DNA of 64,000 nucleotides, taken from the NCBI RefSeq assembly GCF_019431455.1, contig NZ_JAHYSR010000001.1, forward strand, positions 1 through 64,000, in the 5' to 3' direction. The stretch comes from Paracoccus bogoriensis (GTDB lineage Bacteria; Pseudomonadota; Alphaproteobacteria; Rhodobacterales; Rhodobacteraceae). The notes under the pieces were generated by a model. It ran no database searches, had not been told where the DNA came from, and saw only the letters and a program-made list of their open reading frames with translations. Every line of letters begins with the position of its first letter. The first letter of the stretch is position 1. Positions 8,094 to 17,363 of this stretch are shown piece after piece. The position numbers and the translations under genes were made by a program.

Positions 8094-8861
8094 ATGCCCC
8101 ACAGCGTGACCGAAACGCCGCCAGGAACCGGGCTTGTCTCGCTGGTCTCTGCCGGGCCGGGCGATCCCGAATTGCTGACGCTGAAGGCCGCGCGGCGTCT
8201 GGCCGAGGCCGAGGTGGTCCTGTTCGACGACCTTGCCTCTGGCCCCGTGCTGGATCACGCCAATCCGGATGCCGAACTGATCGCGGTGGGCAAGCGCGCG
8301 GGCCGTCCCTCGGCGCGGCAAGAGGCCGTGAACCGCCTGATCCTGGACCACGCCCGGTCGGGGCGCCGCGTCGTGCGGCTGAAATCGGGCGATGCGGGCA
8401 TTTTCGGGCGGCTGGAGGAAGAGTTGGTCGCGCTGGCGCAGGCCGGTATCCCGTTCGAGATCGTGCCGGGCGTCACAAGCGCCAGCGCGGCGGCAGCAGC
8501 AGCAGGGATGCCGCTGACGCGGCGCCTGACCGCGCGGCGGCTGCAATTCGTCACCGGCGCCGATGTGACCGGCCAATTGCCGCAGGATGTGAACTGGGCG
8601 GCGCTGGCCGATCCGCAGGCCACGACGGCCGTTTTCATGGGTCAACGCAGCTTTCCCGCGCTGGTCGCGGGCCTGCGCGCGCATGGCCTGCCGGGCGATA
8701 CGCCTGCCCTGTTCGCCGAGGCGGTAGGCCATCCCGGACAGCGGCTTGAGCCGACCACGATCGAGGCACTGGCCCGGCGGCTGGAGGGTGTCGTACCCGA
8801 CCAGCCCGCGCTGATTCTCTATGGCCCCCTTGCCTTGGCCGAGGCGGGAAAACAGGCTTGA
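8094..8861 (+). CDS. cobA: Uroporphyrinogen-III C-methyltransferase
   Basis: The 255-residue protein is a complete SUMT. It carries VSAGPGDPELLT (SAM-binding P loop of tetrapyrrole methylases), RLKSGDAGIFGR and EIVPGVTSASAAAAAAG. It adds methyl groups at C2 and C7 of uroporphyrinogen III to give precorrin-2, the branch point to cobalamin, siroheme and heme d1. The start is uncertain: ATG 8094 has only AAGG immediately in front, and an in-frame GTG at 8106 (four codons later) is 12 bases from that AAGG. No cobalamin riboswitch features were seen in the roughly 145-bp gap to phrB. Confidence 0.92.
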   Translation: MPHSVTETPPGTGLVSLVSAGPGDPELLTLKAARRLAEAEVVLFDDLASGPVLDHANPDAELIAVGKRAGRPSARQEAVNRLILDHARSGRRVVRLKSGDAGIFGRLEEELVALAQAGIPFEIVPGVTSASAAAAAAGMPLTRRLTARRLQFVTGADVTGQLPQDVNWAALADPQATTAVFMGQRSFPALVAGLRAHGLPGDTPALFAEAVGHPGQRLEPTTIEALARRLEGVVPDQPALILYGPLALAEAGKQA

Positions 8862-8985
8862 CCCTGCAAGATCCTCCGATCTGCTAAAATGCAAGCAAAA
8901 GCGGGTCTGTTCAGCCTGCGGCGATGCCCCCATCCTGTGAGTGCCTGGCCGGTTCCGTCCGGGTTCATCACGGGCATTGAACACC

Positions 8986-11900
8986 ATGATTGCCTATCGC
9001 CACGTGACAACCTTCGGTGTCACGCAACAACGTTGGCTGTCCAAGGTCACCGATCTGGCGATTGCTGGATCGGATGGGCGGTTCATGCTGTTCGCCGCCA
9101 CTCATATCGGCGGCGGAGTGACCAGCTATGCGATCAGCGATCCCGACTTGCCGCTGCAATTGCTGCGAAACCGGGCCTATCTGGACAATTTCACCTATTC
9201 CGGCGCGCCCGAGATCACGCTGCTGTCGCTTGGCGGGCGCAACCTGCTGCATCTGGGTCAATTGGGCGGCGCGACCAATCTGGGGCTGGCCTATCGGATC
9301 GACAATGGCGCGTTGCCCAATTTTGGCACGGCCTTCCCCTCGGGCCTGCCGCCGGGCCGGATCACCGCGATCGAACAGCTGTCGCTGCCCGGGGGCGAGT
9401 TCGTGCTGATCGCGCAGGGCGGGCTGACGCTGAGTCTGCATCGCGTCGCTGCGGATGGCGCGCTGACGCGGCAATCCTCGCTGACGATCCCGATGCCGGA
9501 CCGGGCCATGCCCGGCGCCCAGATCGACCGGCTGGCCGTGGCGCAGGCCGAGGGCCAGACCATCGTCGTCACGATCTCGGGGAAGGGCAATTTCCTGTCC
9601 ACGCATCTGGTTTCGGATAGCGGGCATATCGGGCCGGGGAACCTGCATGTTGCGGCGCGGGGAATGGGATACGACCAGCCCTCGCAGTTGAAGGTGGTCG
9701 AGGTGGGGGGCAGCACCTTCGTCATTCTGGGCGGGGGCGGGTCAAGCTCGATTTCCGTTTTCCGGCTGGATGGGCAGGGGCGTCTGACCGGCACCGATCA
9801 CATCATCGACGAGCGCACGACCCGCTTTCAATCTGTTACCGCCATGGAAAGCGTCGTGGTGGACGGCCGCAGCCTGCTTTTCGTGGGCGGTGCGGATGAC
9901 GGGATTTCGGTCTTCACGCTGATGCCCGACGGGCGGCTGCTGCACCTGCTGACCATCGAGGACACGAACGGCACCACGTTGGCCAATGTCAGTGCGATCC
10001 GGGCGCTGGTGGTCGAGGGGCGGGTGATGCTGTTCGTAACCAGCGCGACCGAGACAGGGATCACGCAATTTGTCTTTGACCCCGGCCGGATCGGTCTGAC
10101 GCGCCAGGTCGGCGCGGGCGCCCAGAATGGCACCAGCGGCAATGACCTGCTGTTGGCGGGCGCGCAGACCACGCGCCTGTCGGGCGGCGCGGGCGATGAC
10201 ATCCTGGTGTCCGGGGGGCGCCCCATCAGTCTGACGGGCGGCGCCGGGGCCGATCTGTTTGTCGTGACGCGCACGCGCGGCACCGTTACGATCACGGATT
10301 ATGAACCGGGTATCGACCGACTGGACCTGTCCCTGCTGGGCAATATCCGCAGCATCTGGCAGTTGCGTTTCATTCCGACCAGCACCGGCGTCATGATCGT
10401 GGCGGGCGACATGGTGATCGACGTGCAGACCCGCAACGGCCGGTCGCTGACCATCGCCGATTTCTCGAACGAGATGCTGTTCCCGGTCGCGCATTACCTG
10501 CTGCCGGAAGTGGACCCGTCCCGTATCCGCCCCGAGGACACGCCCTCGGATATGCCCGAATGGATCTTTGGCACCGAAGGCCCTGACCTGCTGCTGGGTG
10601 GTGCCCGTCCCGAGATGATCAACGCGGGGGCTGGCAACGACACCGTCTCGGCCGGGGGTGGCAATGACACGGTGCGCGCGGGGGCGGGCAATGACGTGGT
10701 GCGCGGCGGGGACGGCAACGACCTGATCTTTGGCGGACCGGGCAACGACACGCTGTTCGGCGATGCAGGCAATGACACGCTGCACGGGGACGAGGGGAAT
10801 GACACGCTCTATGGCGGCGACGGTCATGACGTGCTGTATGGAGGGGCCGGGGACGACCTGCTTTATGGCGGCAACGGCAATGACCGGCTGTTCGGCGGCA
10901 GCGGCAACGACACGCTGTCGGGCGAGGACGGAAACGACTACCTTGAGGCGTTGCAGGGCAACAACCGCCTGTTGGGCGGGCCGGGCAACGATACGTTGGT
11001 CGCGGGGGCGGGGGCCGATTACCTGAACGGCGGCAGCGGCAACGACCTGCTGCGCGGCGGCGCCGGCAATGATACGCTGTTGGGCGGGGACGGCAACGAC
11101 ACGCTCGAAGGCGGTGATGGCAATGATTCGCTCGAAGGCGGCGCGGGCGATGACGTCCTGTTCGGGGGGGCGGGCCGCGATACGTTGCACGGCGGGGACG
11201 GCAATGACGTGCTGTGGGGCGGGGATGGCGACGATCTGTTGTTCGACGATCAGGGCAACAACCTCTTTTACGGTGGCGAGGGGAATGACACGATCCGCGC
11301 AGGGGCTGGCCGCGACCGGATCTTTGGCGGCGAGGGGAATGACCTGGCTTTCGGCGGCGACGGCAACGATGTCATTGATGGCGGGCCGGGTGACGACACG
11401 CTGCATGGCGGGGCGGGCAATGATCGCCTGATCGGCGGGGCGGGCCATGACCGGCTGTTCGGCGGACCGGGGCATGACACGCTGTTGGGCGGCTCGGGCA
11501 ATGACACCTTGATCGGCGGAATTGGCAACGATCTCTTGCAAGACCTGATCGGCAACAACCGCCTTGAGGGCGGGCCGGGCAATGACACGATCCGCGCCGG
11601 GCCTGGGCGCGACACGATCCTGGGCGGGACGGGGGCCGATCTCATCTATGCGGGCGGCGGCAGTGACCGTGTTCTGGGCGGGCCGGGCAATGACACGATC
11701 TATGGCGGTCCCGGGGATGACACGATCGAAGGCGGGATCGGCAATGACCGGATTTTCGGCGGCGCCGGCAACGATCGCCTGTTTGGCGGGCCGGGCGAGG
11801 ACCGCATCCTGGGCGGTCCGGGCCATGATCTGCTGATGGGCGGGCTGGGCAACGACACCTTGGAGGGCGGTCCAGGACGGGACACATTACGCGGGGGGCC

Positions 11901-12288
11901 GGGCAACGACCTGCTGCGGGGGCAGATGGGGGACGATTTGCTGGACGGCGGCGACGGAAACGACACGCTGGTTGGTGGTCCGGGTTCCGATACGTTGATC
12001 GGCGGGCGTGGCCGCGACATCTTTCGCGTGCTGGACCGCAATGACAGCCGTGTCGATGCGCCCGACCTGATCCGCGATTTCACCCGCGGCGAGGATCGTC
12101 TTGACCTGTCCTTTCTGCGCGTCAGCTATGTGGGACAGGGGGGGCATTCGGGCGAACGCTCGGTCCGCTGGCAGGTCTCGGGCAACGAGACGCAAGTCTG
12201 GATCGACCTGGACGGCGACCGCCGCCCTGACATGCTGATCCGGCTTGAGGGCGTGACGGGTCTCGGCGCCGAGGATTTCCTGTTCTAG
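8986..12288 (+). CDS. Large RTX calcium-binding protein with beta-propeller-like N-terminus
   Basis: The protein has 1,100 residues and no Sec signal peptide. Residues about 1-375 hold repeated strands of beta-propeller style, for example [19 protein letters not shown] and [18 protein letters not shown]. About 381-500 is a short RTX/serralysin-like block ([31 protein letters not shown]). About 546-1013 is an unbroken array of 52 nonapeptides of the GGxGxDxLx type that binds calcium in a parallel beta-roll. The C-terminus (residues about 1014-1100) has [18 protein letters not shown] and an aliphatic end, as in type I secretion signals. Secretion is therefore inferred, but no ABC exporter or adaptor adjoins it. 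No protease or lipase motif was seen. The start ATG 8986 has a poor ribosome site. Its stop overlaps the convergent queG stop. Confidence 0.88.
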   Translation: MIAYRHVTTFGVTQQRWLSKVTDLAIAGSDGRFMLFAATHIGGGVTSYAISDPDLPLQLLRNRAYLDNFTYSGAPEITLLSLGGRNLLHLGQLGGATNLGLAYRIDNGALPNFGTAFPSGLPPGRITAIEQLSLPGGEFVLIAQGGLTLSLHRVAADGALTRQSSLTIPMPDRAMPGAQIDRLAVAQAEGQTIVVTISGKGNFLSTHLVSDSGHIGPGNLHVAARGMGYDQPSQLKVVEVGGSTFVILGGGGSSSISVFRLDGQGRLTGTDHIIDERTTRFQSVTAMESVVVDGRSLLFVGGADDGISVFTLMPDGRLLHLLTIEDTNGTTLANVSAIRALVVEGRVMLFVTSATETGITQFVFDPGRIGLTRQVGAGAQNGTSGNDLLLAGAQTTRLSGGAGDDILVSGGRPISLTGGAGADLFVVTRTRGTVTITDYEPGIDRLDLSLLGNIRSIWQLRFIPTSTGVMIVAGDMVIDVQTRNGRSLTIADFSNEMLFPVAHYLLPEVDPSRIRPEDTPSDMPEWIFGTEGPDLLLGGARPEMINAGAGNDTVSAGGGNDTVRAGAGNDVVRGGDGNDLIFGGPGNDTLFGDAGNDTLHGDEGNDTLYGGDGHDVLYGGAGDDLLYGGNGNDRLFGGSGNDTLSGEDGNDYLEALQGNNRLLGGPGNDTLVAGAGADYLNGGSGNDLLRGGAGNDTLLGGDGNDTLEGGDGNDSLEGGAGDDVLFGGAGRDTLHGGDGNDVLWGGDGDDLLFDDQGNNLFYGGEGNDTIRAGAGRDRIFGGEGNDLAFGGDGNDVIDGGPGDDTLHGGAGNDRLIGGAGHDRLFGGPGHDTLLGGSGNDTLIGGIGNDLLQDLIGNNRLEGGPGNDTIRAGPGRDTILGGTGADLIYAGGGSDRVLGGPGNDTIYGGPGDDTIEGGIGNDRIFGGAGNDRLFGGPGEDRILGGPGHDLLMGGLGNDTLEGGPGRDTLRGGPGNDLLRGQMGDDLLDGGDGNDTLVGGPGSDTLIGGRGRDIFRVLDRNDSRVDAPDLIRDFTRGEDRLDLSFLRVSYVGQGGHSGERSVRWQVSGNETQVWIDLDGDRRPDMLIRLEGVTGLGAEDFLF
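10621..12024 (+). repeat. 52 tandem RTX nonapeptide codons with a 297-bp superperiod
   Basis: Fifty-two 27-bp units run without a gap from 10621 to 12024. Most encode xGGxGNDxL/I. Three units replace the Asp with Asn and lose the leading [11 protein letters not shown] (10945), FDDQGNNLF (11242) and QDLIGNNRL (11539). They sit exactly 297 bp (11 units) apart, and each is followed by the same two unit types (xGGxGNDTL/I, then V/RAGxGxDxL/I). A possible fourth, diverged register starts at 11836. Confidence 0.9.
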
Positions 12289-13382
12289 GCCTTGTCCAGC
12301 CGTGTGCAGGCCCACTGCGCGGCATCGGCCACCGTCGGATCCGGATCCTGCAGCAGCGCCGCCGCCACGGGGTGCAGCTTGGGCAGACCGGAATTGCCGA
12401 TGGCATACAGCACGTTGCGGATGAAGCGGTCGCGCCCGATACGCTTGATCGGACTGCCCGAGAAACGTGCTCGAAAGGCCGGGTCGTCCAGGCCTGCCAG
12501 GTCTGCCAGCAAGGGGGCATCAATGATCCCGCGATAGCGCATCTCGGAGCCGGCCTGCGCGAACTTGTTCCAGGGGCAGACCGCCAGGCAATCGTCGCAG
12601 CCATAGATCCGGTTGCCCATCAGCGGTCGAAGCTCGGGATCGACCGGTCCCTTGTGCTCGATCGTCAGGTAGGAAATGCAGCGCCGCGCATCCAGCCGGA
12701 AAGGCGCGGGAAACGCACCGGTCGGGCAGCTATCCAGACAGCTGCGGCAGGAACCGCAATGCTCGCGTTCGGGCTGGTCGGGCGGCAGGGGCAGGGTGGT
12801 GAAGATTGCGCCCAGAAAGAACCAGCTGCCCAGGTCGCGCGACAGAAGATTGGTGTGTTTGCCCTGCCAGCCCAGTCCCGCCGCCTGCGCCAGGGGCTTT
12901 TCCATCACCGGTGCTGTGTCCACGAAGACCTTGATCTGATGCCCCGGCGCGCGCTCCAGCATCCAGCGACCCAGCTGCTTCAGGCGTTTCTTGACCAGGT
13001 CGTGATAATCGCGCCCCTGCGCATAGACGCTGACCGCCGCCCGCTCGGGCTGGTCCAGCACCGCCAAGGGATCGGTCTCGGGGGTGTAAAGTTCGGCCAA
13101 CATGATGACCGAGCGCGCCTCGGGCCAAAGGGCGGCAGGGTTGGCGCGCCATGAAGTGCGTTCGGCCATCCAGCCCATCTGCCCATGATGACCCGCCTCC
13201 AGGAAAGCCGCCAGTCGCGCGGGCAGTTCGGGCAGAGCGTCGGGCCGGGTGACGCCCACCTTGGCAAAGCCGATCGCGCGGGCCTGGGCCTCGATCTCGG
13301 TGCGGGCCTGGTGCCAGCCGGTCGGCGCGGCGCCGTCCGGGGGGGTCCGGGGGGCCGGCCCCCCGGCGGTCGCGGGACGCAA
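12285..13382 (-). CDS. queG: Epoxyqueuosine reductase QueG
   Basis: The 365-residue protein matches QueG, the cobalamin- and iron-sulfur-dependent enzyme that reduces epoxyqueuosine to queuosine in tRNA. The two [4Fe-4S] motifs are [17 protein letters not shown] and [13 protein letters not shown], and the N-terminal domain shows [14 protein letters not shown] and [20 protein letters not shown]-like C-terminus ends in WACTRLDKA. No ATG or GTG is suitably placed; TTG 13382, 16 bases after the gst stop with GGCGGGA in front, is the best start. The first 20 or so codons then pass through a GC-rich palindromic repeat, giving an odd Pro/Gly/Ala-rich N-terminus. The stop overlaps that of the RTX gene. 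Confidence 0.88.
   Translation of the reverse strand: MRPATAGGPAPRTPPDGAAPTGWHQARTEIEAQARAIGFAKVGVTRPDALPELPARLAAFLEAGHHGQMGWMAERTSWRANPAALWPEARSVIMLAELYTPETDPLAVLDQPERAAVSVYAQGRDYHDLVKKRLKQLGRWMLERAPGHQIKVFVDTAPVMEKPLAQAAGLGWQGKHTNLLSRDLGSWFFLGAIFTTLPLPPDQPEREHCGSCRSCLDSCPTGAFPAPFRLDARRCISYLTIEHKGPVDPELRPLMGNRIYGCDDCLAVCPWNKFAQAGSEMRYRGIIDAPLLADLAGLDDPAFRARFSGSPIKRIGRDRFIRNVLYAIGNSGLPKLHPVAAALLQDPDPTVADAAQWACTRLDKA
13347..13366. repeat. Perfect 20-bp GC palindrome inside the queG N-terminal coding region
   Basis: Positions 13347-13366 read the same on both strands (CCGG, four G, CCGG, four C, CCGG). The G-rich flanks resemble the other dispersed GGGGG/CCCCC elements of this window, at about 22990, 29840 and 46770. 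Confidence 0.6.
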
Positions 13383-13398
13383 TTGTCCCGCCGGCGGC

Positions 13399-14085
13399 TT
13401 ACCCGAAATCCAGCTCGGCATAATGGGGGGCCGGATGGATGCCCGGCACCTGATCGGCCAGAACGGAACGGAAGGCCGGCCGCGACTTGATCGTCGCATA
13501 CCAGTCGCGCAGCGTCTCGGACCGGTCCCAGTCCACGTCCGAGATGTAATCGAGGCACGAGAAATGCGCCGCCGCCGTGAAATCGGCAAGGCTCAGCGTG
13601 TTGCCCGCCAGCCAGCGCCGTGTCTCCAGCAGGGTGGTCAGATAGTCGATATGCTCCTTGATGGCACGCAGCCCGTCCTTGACGACCCGGCTGTCGGGAT
13701 AGCCCTGCCGGGTCAGCTTCTTCCAGACGCGCTCGCCCAGGATGGGCTGGGTGACTTCGGTGTTGAACTTGTCGTCGAACCAGGCGCAGAGGCGCCGGAC
13801 CTCGTGGCGTTCAAGCGGCGTCTGCGGCATCAGCGCGGGCGCGGGCACGGCCTCGTCCAGATATTCGATAATGGCCTGGCTTTCGGCCAGCATGTTGCCC
13901 CGGTAGCGCAGCACCGGCAGCTTGCCCGCCGGGTTGCGCCGCTTCAGGTCGGGCGGATTTTCCCAATAGCGTTCCTCGACCAGTTCGACCTCGATCTTCT
14001 TCTCGGCCAGAACCAGCCGCACCTTGCGCGAAAAAGGCGAAAGCGCGGTGTGGTAGAGTCGCGTGGTCTGGGTGCTTGTATTCAT
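13399..14085 (-). CDS. Glutathione S-transferase family protein
   Basis: The 228-residue protein has an N-terminal thioredoxin-fold GST domain with [24 protein letters not shown], the cis-Pro region [10 protein letters not shown] and the glutathione-contacting [12 protein letters not shown]. An all-helical C-terminal domain includes [25 protein letters not shown] Ser in SPFSRKV probably takes the active-site position. It probably conjugates or reduces small electrophiles with glutathione; the substrate is unknown. It is 16 bp upstream of the queG start and may be co-transcribed with it. Confidence 0.85.
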   Translation of the reverse strand: MNTSTQTTRLYHTALSPFSRKVRLVLAEKKIEVELVEERYWENPPDLKRRNPAGKLPVLRYRGNMLAESQAIIEYLDEAVPAPALMPQTPLERHEVRRLCAWFDDKFNTEVTQPILGERVWKKLTRQGYPDSRVVKDGLRAIKEHIDYLTTLLETRRWLAGNTLSLADFTAAAHFSCLDYISDVDWDRSETLRDWYATIKSRPAFRSVLADQVPGIHPAPHYAELDFG

Positions 14086-14146
14086 TGACTGCTCGGAACC
14101 CCTTCGTGTCGCAACGGCGCCTTGATACGCGTGCCCCCCCGGCCTT

Positions 14147-14899
14147 TCAACCGCCGGACCGTTCGCGGCCGCGCGGCTGGAAGCAATCTGCCCGCCCGTC
14201 GCGCAGGATCGTGGCCGCCCCGTCCAGGATCGCCCGCGACCGGGCCGAGGCTTGATCCGTCCGCCGTGTCTTGGGCGCGGGCAGGATCGCGGCCAGCCGT
14301 GCGGCCTGCGCAGCGGTCAGCCGGTCCGGCGTTGTGCCGAAGTGATGGGCGGCGGCTGCGTGGATGCCGAAGACGCCCGGCCCGAATTCCGCGACATTCA
14401 GATAGACTTCCAGGATACGGCGCTTTGACCATAGTGCCTCGATGATCGGGGTGAGGCCCGTTTCCAGCGCCTTGCGGACCCAGCTTCGTTGCTGCCACAG
14501 GAACACGTTCTTGGCCGTCTGCTGCGTGATGGTCGAGGCTCCCCGATTCGACCCCGAGGCCACGACCTTGCGGATCTCGGACATGTCGAAACCCCAATGC
14601 AGGCAGAAATTCGCGTCCTCGGCCGCGACGACGGAACGCTGCATCACCGGCGCGATCTGGTCCAGGGGCACCCAACGGCGTTCGGCCAGCGGGTGGTCGC
14701 GCCGTTCGGCCAGCATCGTCCAGGTGACAGGCGGGTTCACAAAGGCGAAGATCGCGACCAGCCCCAGCAGGACAAGTGCCAGCCGCGATGCCAGCCAGCG
14801 CAAGGCCCGCCATCCAGCCGCCATCCAGCCGCCCCGGCGTGGGGCGGTGTCATCCGGCATATCCTCTTGCGGAACCGTGTGGGATCGGCGCAGGCGCAT
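14147..14899 (-). CDS. mtgA: Monofunctional peptidoglycan transglycosylase
   Basis: The protein has 250 residues: a cytoplasmic basic N-terminus, one membrane segment (LASRLALVLLGLVAIFAFV) and a GT51 domain. Family motifs are VAAEDANFCLHWGFD with the catalytic Glu, GASTITQQTAKNVFLW, and KRRILEVYLNVAEFGPGVFG. It polymerises lipid II into glycan strands at the outer face of the inner membrane. The start ATG 14899 has no clear ribosome site, and an ATG at 14914 would add five residues. It lies upstream of gst on the same strand, separated by about 60 bp. Confidence 0.92.
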   Translation of the reverse strand: MRLRRSHTVPQEDMPDDTAPRRGGWMAAGWRALRWLASRLALVLLGLVAIFAFVNPPVTWTMLAERRDHPLAERRWVPLDQIAPVMQRSVVAAEDANFCLHWGFDMSEIRKVVASGSNRGASTITQQTAKNVFLWQQRSWVRKALETGLTPIIEALWSKRRILEVYLNVAEFGPGVFGIHAAAAHHFGTTPDRLTAAQAARLAAILPAPKTRRTDQASARSRAILDGAATILRDGRADCFQPRGRERSGG

Positions 14900-14945
14900 G
14901 AGAGCGTGTCTCACGCGCCCCGCGCCTGCGTCAAGCGTGGCGTGC

Positions 14946-15245
14946 TCAGCCCTGACGATGTTCGGGCAGGCGTTTCAGCTCATCCTTCGTATGGCGCGTG
15001 AGGCCGTGAACATCGCCGTTCTCGTCGCGCATCATGTCCAGATCGCGCAGCGGCACCAGGACCGGCTTGGAGCCGATCCCCAGGATTCCGCCGACATCCA
15101 CGACAACGCTCATGTCGGGTCCGGCGCCGTGCGTATCGGCAATGGTGCCCACGGTCTGCCCTTCGGGGTCGTAGATCGGAGCCCCGGTCAGCACGGCCTC
15201 GGTCATCTCGTCCGGGGTCAGGCGGGGGTGATTGGCGTGGTCCAT
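14946..15245 (-). CDS. PRC-barrel domain protein
   Basis: The 99-residue protein contains a PRC-barrel: GAPIYDPEGQTVGTIADTHG, VVVDVGGILGIGSKPVLVPL and DLDMMRDENGDVHGL. The start ATG 15245 has AAGGAG six bases upstream. PRC-barrels occur in RNA-processing proteins, the photosynthetic reaction centre H subunit and small stress proteins. No partner domain is present here, so a specific function cannot be given. It is transcribed away from the GbsR-type regulator. Confidence 0.75.
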   Translation of the reverse strand: MDHANHPRLTPDEMTEAVLTGAPIYDPEGQTVGTIADTHGAGPDMSVVVDVGGILGIGSKPVLVPLRDLDMMRDENGDVHGLTRHTKDELKRLPEHRQG

Positions 15246-15349
15246 GGCATCTCCTTGTGTCTTGTCCTTTTTGTCCTGGGGCGGCCCTAACCGGGGCGCG
15301 GCGTTCTTGTTCCCGATCAGGGGGGCGAAATGCGACAATCGGCCCTGTG

Positions 15350-15397
15350 TTGCGCCAGCCTTTCCGCGCTATCTATCATTTCAGAAATTTCCGAAAT
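15350..15397 (+). promoter_or_regulatory. Promoter and tandem ATTTC-N-GAAAT operators before the cio operon
   Basis: A plausible -35 TTGCGC (15350-15355) and -10 TATCAT (15374-15379) are 18 bp apart. Two palindromes, ATTTCAGAAAT (15378-15388) and ATTTCCGAAAT (15387-15397), share two bases and cover the -10 and start region. This is the expected position for repression. The following gene encodes a GbsR/MarR-type regulator, so autoregulation is inferred. Confidence 0.6.
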
Positions 15398-15414
15398 AGC
15401 CGGAGAAACGATAC

Positions 15415-15969
15415 ATGAACATTTCTCCCCTCAGGCAGGAATTCATCCTGCACTTCGGCGAGATGGGGTCGCGGTGGGGCATCAACCGCACCGTGGGGCA
15501 GGTCTATGCGCTGCTGTTTCTGGCCGATGATCCGCTTTGCGCCGACGACATCGTGGCCGCGCTTGGCTTCTCGCGGTCGAACGTGTCGATGGCGCTGAAG
15601 GAATTGCAAAGCTGGAACCTGGTCCGGCTGCGCCACCGCCCCGACGACCGGCGCGATTTCTTCGCGACCCCCGACGATCTGTGGGAGATCGTCCGCACCC
15701 TTGTCGCCGAACGCCGCAAGCGCGAGATCGACCCCACCCTGACCAAGCTGCGCGAGCTTGCCATGACCCAGCCCGCCGAGGGCGATCTGGCCGCCCGCGC
15801 CCGCATCGACGAATTGCGCGCCGTCATCGAACAGATGACCCATTTCCATGACGAACTGAACCGTCTGGAGACCGAACGTCTGGTCGCGCTGCTGAACATG
15901 GGCGCCCGCCTCAACCGCATGATCGAAGGGGCCGGGCGCCTGATCCCCTTCCGCAAGGCAAAGGAGTAA
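15415..15969 (+). CDS. GbsR/MarR-family transcriptional regulator of the bd oxidase operon
   Basis: The 184-residue protein has an N-terminal winged helix (GQVYALLFLADDPLCADDIVAALGFSRSNVSMALKELQSWNLV, residues about 27-70) with the wing RHRPDDRRDFF. A helical C-terminal region for dimerisation follows. It has no extra sensory domain. GGAGAA lies seven bases before the ATG. The gene is immediately followed, after 4 bp, by cioA with its AAGGAG site inside the gene's 3' end, so regulator and oxidase form one operon. The signal it senses is unknown. Confidence 0.85.
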   Translation: MNISPLRQEFILHFGEMGSRWGINRTVGQVYALLFLADDPLCADDIVAALGFSRSNVSMALKELQSWNLVRLRHRPDDRRDFFATPDDLWEIVRTLVAERRKREIDPTLTKLRELAMTQPAEGDLAARARIDELRAVIEQMTHFHDELNRLETERLVALLNMGARLNRMIEGAGRLIPFRKAKE

Positions 15970-15973
15970 AACA

Positions 15974-17359
15974 ATGGATCCCCTCATCCTGTCGCGGATC
16001 CAGTTCGCGGCAAACATCTCGTTCCACATCCTGTTTCCGACCATCACCATCGCGCTTGGCTGGGTGCTCTTGTTCTTCAAGCTGCGCTTCAACAAGACCG
16101 GAGACGAGAAATGGATGGATGCCTACCGGTTCTGGGTGAAGGTCTTCGCCCTGTCCTTTGCGCTTGGCGTCGTGTCGGGCATCACCATGTCCTTCCAGTT
16201 CGGCACCAACTGGCCGGGCTTCATGGAGGTCGTGGGCAATGTCGCAGGCCCGCTGCTGGCCTACGAGATCATCACCGCCTTCTTCCTCGAGGCCGCGTTC
16301 CTTGGAATCATGCTGTTCGGCTTCCGGCGCGTGCCGGGCTGGCTGCACACGACGGCAACGGCGCTGGTCGCCTTTGGCACCACGCTGTCGGCCTTCTGGA
16401 TCCTGGTGCTGAACAGCTGGATGCACACGCCTGCCGGGTTCGAACTGCGTGACGGCGTTGTGCACGCGACCGACTGGTTCGCCATCGTCTTCAACCCGTC
16501 CATGCCCTATCGCCTGGTGCACATGCTGCTGGCCTCGGGCCTGACGGTCGCGTTCCTGATCGCGGGTCTTTCGGCCCTGCGCTGGATCTGGGGCGACCGG
16601 GGGGCCGAGGTGCGCACGACGCTGCGCTTCGGCGTCATCATGGGCGCGGTGCTGATCCCGTTGCAAATCCTGGCCGGCGACTTTCACGGCCTGAACACGC
16701 TGGAGCATCAGCCCGCCAAGGTTGCCGCGATGGAAGGAAACTGGGAAACCCAGTCCCGCGTGCCGCTGGTCCTGTTCGCCATCCCCGATGAGGAAGCGCG
16801 CGAGAACCGCTTCGAGGTGGCGATCCCCGGCATGGCCTCGCTGATCCTCAAGCATGACATCAATGGTGTCGTGCCGGGCCTGAACGATTTCGTCACCGAG
16901 GACGGCGTGGTCGAGCATCCGCCCGTGGCGCCGGTTTTCTTTGCCTTCCGCCTGATGGTGGGTCTGGGCTTTGCGATGCTGGCCCTGTCCTGGTCGGCCC
17001 TGTGGTTCATGCGCCGCAAGCGCGGCGTCGAGGGTCTGCCCAAGGTCTATATCTACGCCTTCGCGGGCATGGCCTTTTCGGGCTGGATTGCCACGCTGGC
17101 AGGCTGGTATGTGACCGAGATCGGGCGCCAGCCCTGGCTGGTGACAGGCGTTCTGACCACTGCCGAATCCGTGGCCGACGTGTCGGGCGGCATGGTCCTG
17201 TCCACGTTGCTGGCCTATCTGGCGGTCTATGCCCTGCTGACGGCGGCCTATCTGGGCGCGCTGACCTATCTGGCGCGCAAGGCCAGCCATGGCGGCCGCA
17301 CCACCCCCGACCCGGCGCCCCGCGATGCCGGCGTCGAAATCATGACCCCTGCGGAGTAG
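15974..17359 (+). CDS. cioA: Cytochrome bd-type quinol oxidase subunit I (CIO type)
   Basis: This 461-residue membrane protein is CydA/CioA-like. The N-terminus has the heme ligand His in NISFHILFPTITI, with the helix-3 Glu pair region AYEIITAFFLEAAFLG and a second His in RLVHMLLASGLT. The signature GRQPW is in YVTEIGRQPWLVTGVLTT. The Q loop is short, as in cyanide-insensitive oxidases (CIO) and unlike E. coli CydA. With subunit II it oxidises ubiquinol and reduces oxygen to water without proton pumping, often at low oxygen or under sulfide, nitric oxide or cyanide stress. Confidence 0.94.
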   Translation: MDPLILSRIQFAANISFHILFPTITIALGWVLLFFKLRFNKTGDEKWMDAYRFWVKVFALSFALGVVSGITMSFQFGTNWPGFMEVVGNVAGPLLAYEIITAFFLEAAFLGIMLFGFRRVPGWLHTTATALVAFGTTLSAFWILVLNSWMHTPAGFELRDGVVHATDWFAIVFNPSMPYRLVHMLLASGLTVAFLIAGLSALRWIWGDRGAEVRTTLRFGVIMGAVLIPLQILAGDFHGLNTLEHQPAKVAAMEGNWETQSRVPLVLFAIPDEEARENRFEVAIPGMASLILKHDINGVVPGLNDFVTEDGVVEHPPVAPVFFAFRLMVGLGFAMLALSWSALWFMRRKRGVEGLPKVYIYAFAGMAFSGWIATLAGWYVTEIGRQPWLVTGVLTTAESVADVSGGMVLSTLLAYLAVYALLTAAYLGALTYLARKASHGGRTTPDPAPRDAGVEIMTPAE

Positions 17360-17363
17360 TGTG

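Noticed and set aside
13383..13589. Possible longer QueG starting inside gst
   Set aside because: The extra 69 residues are arginine-rich out-of-frame gst sequence and have no counterpart in QueG proteins.
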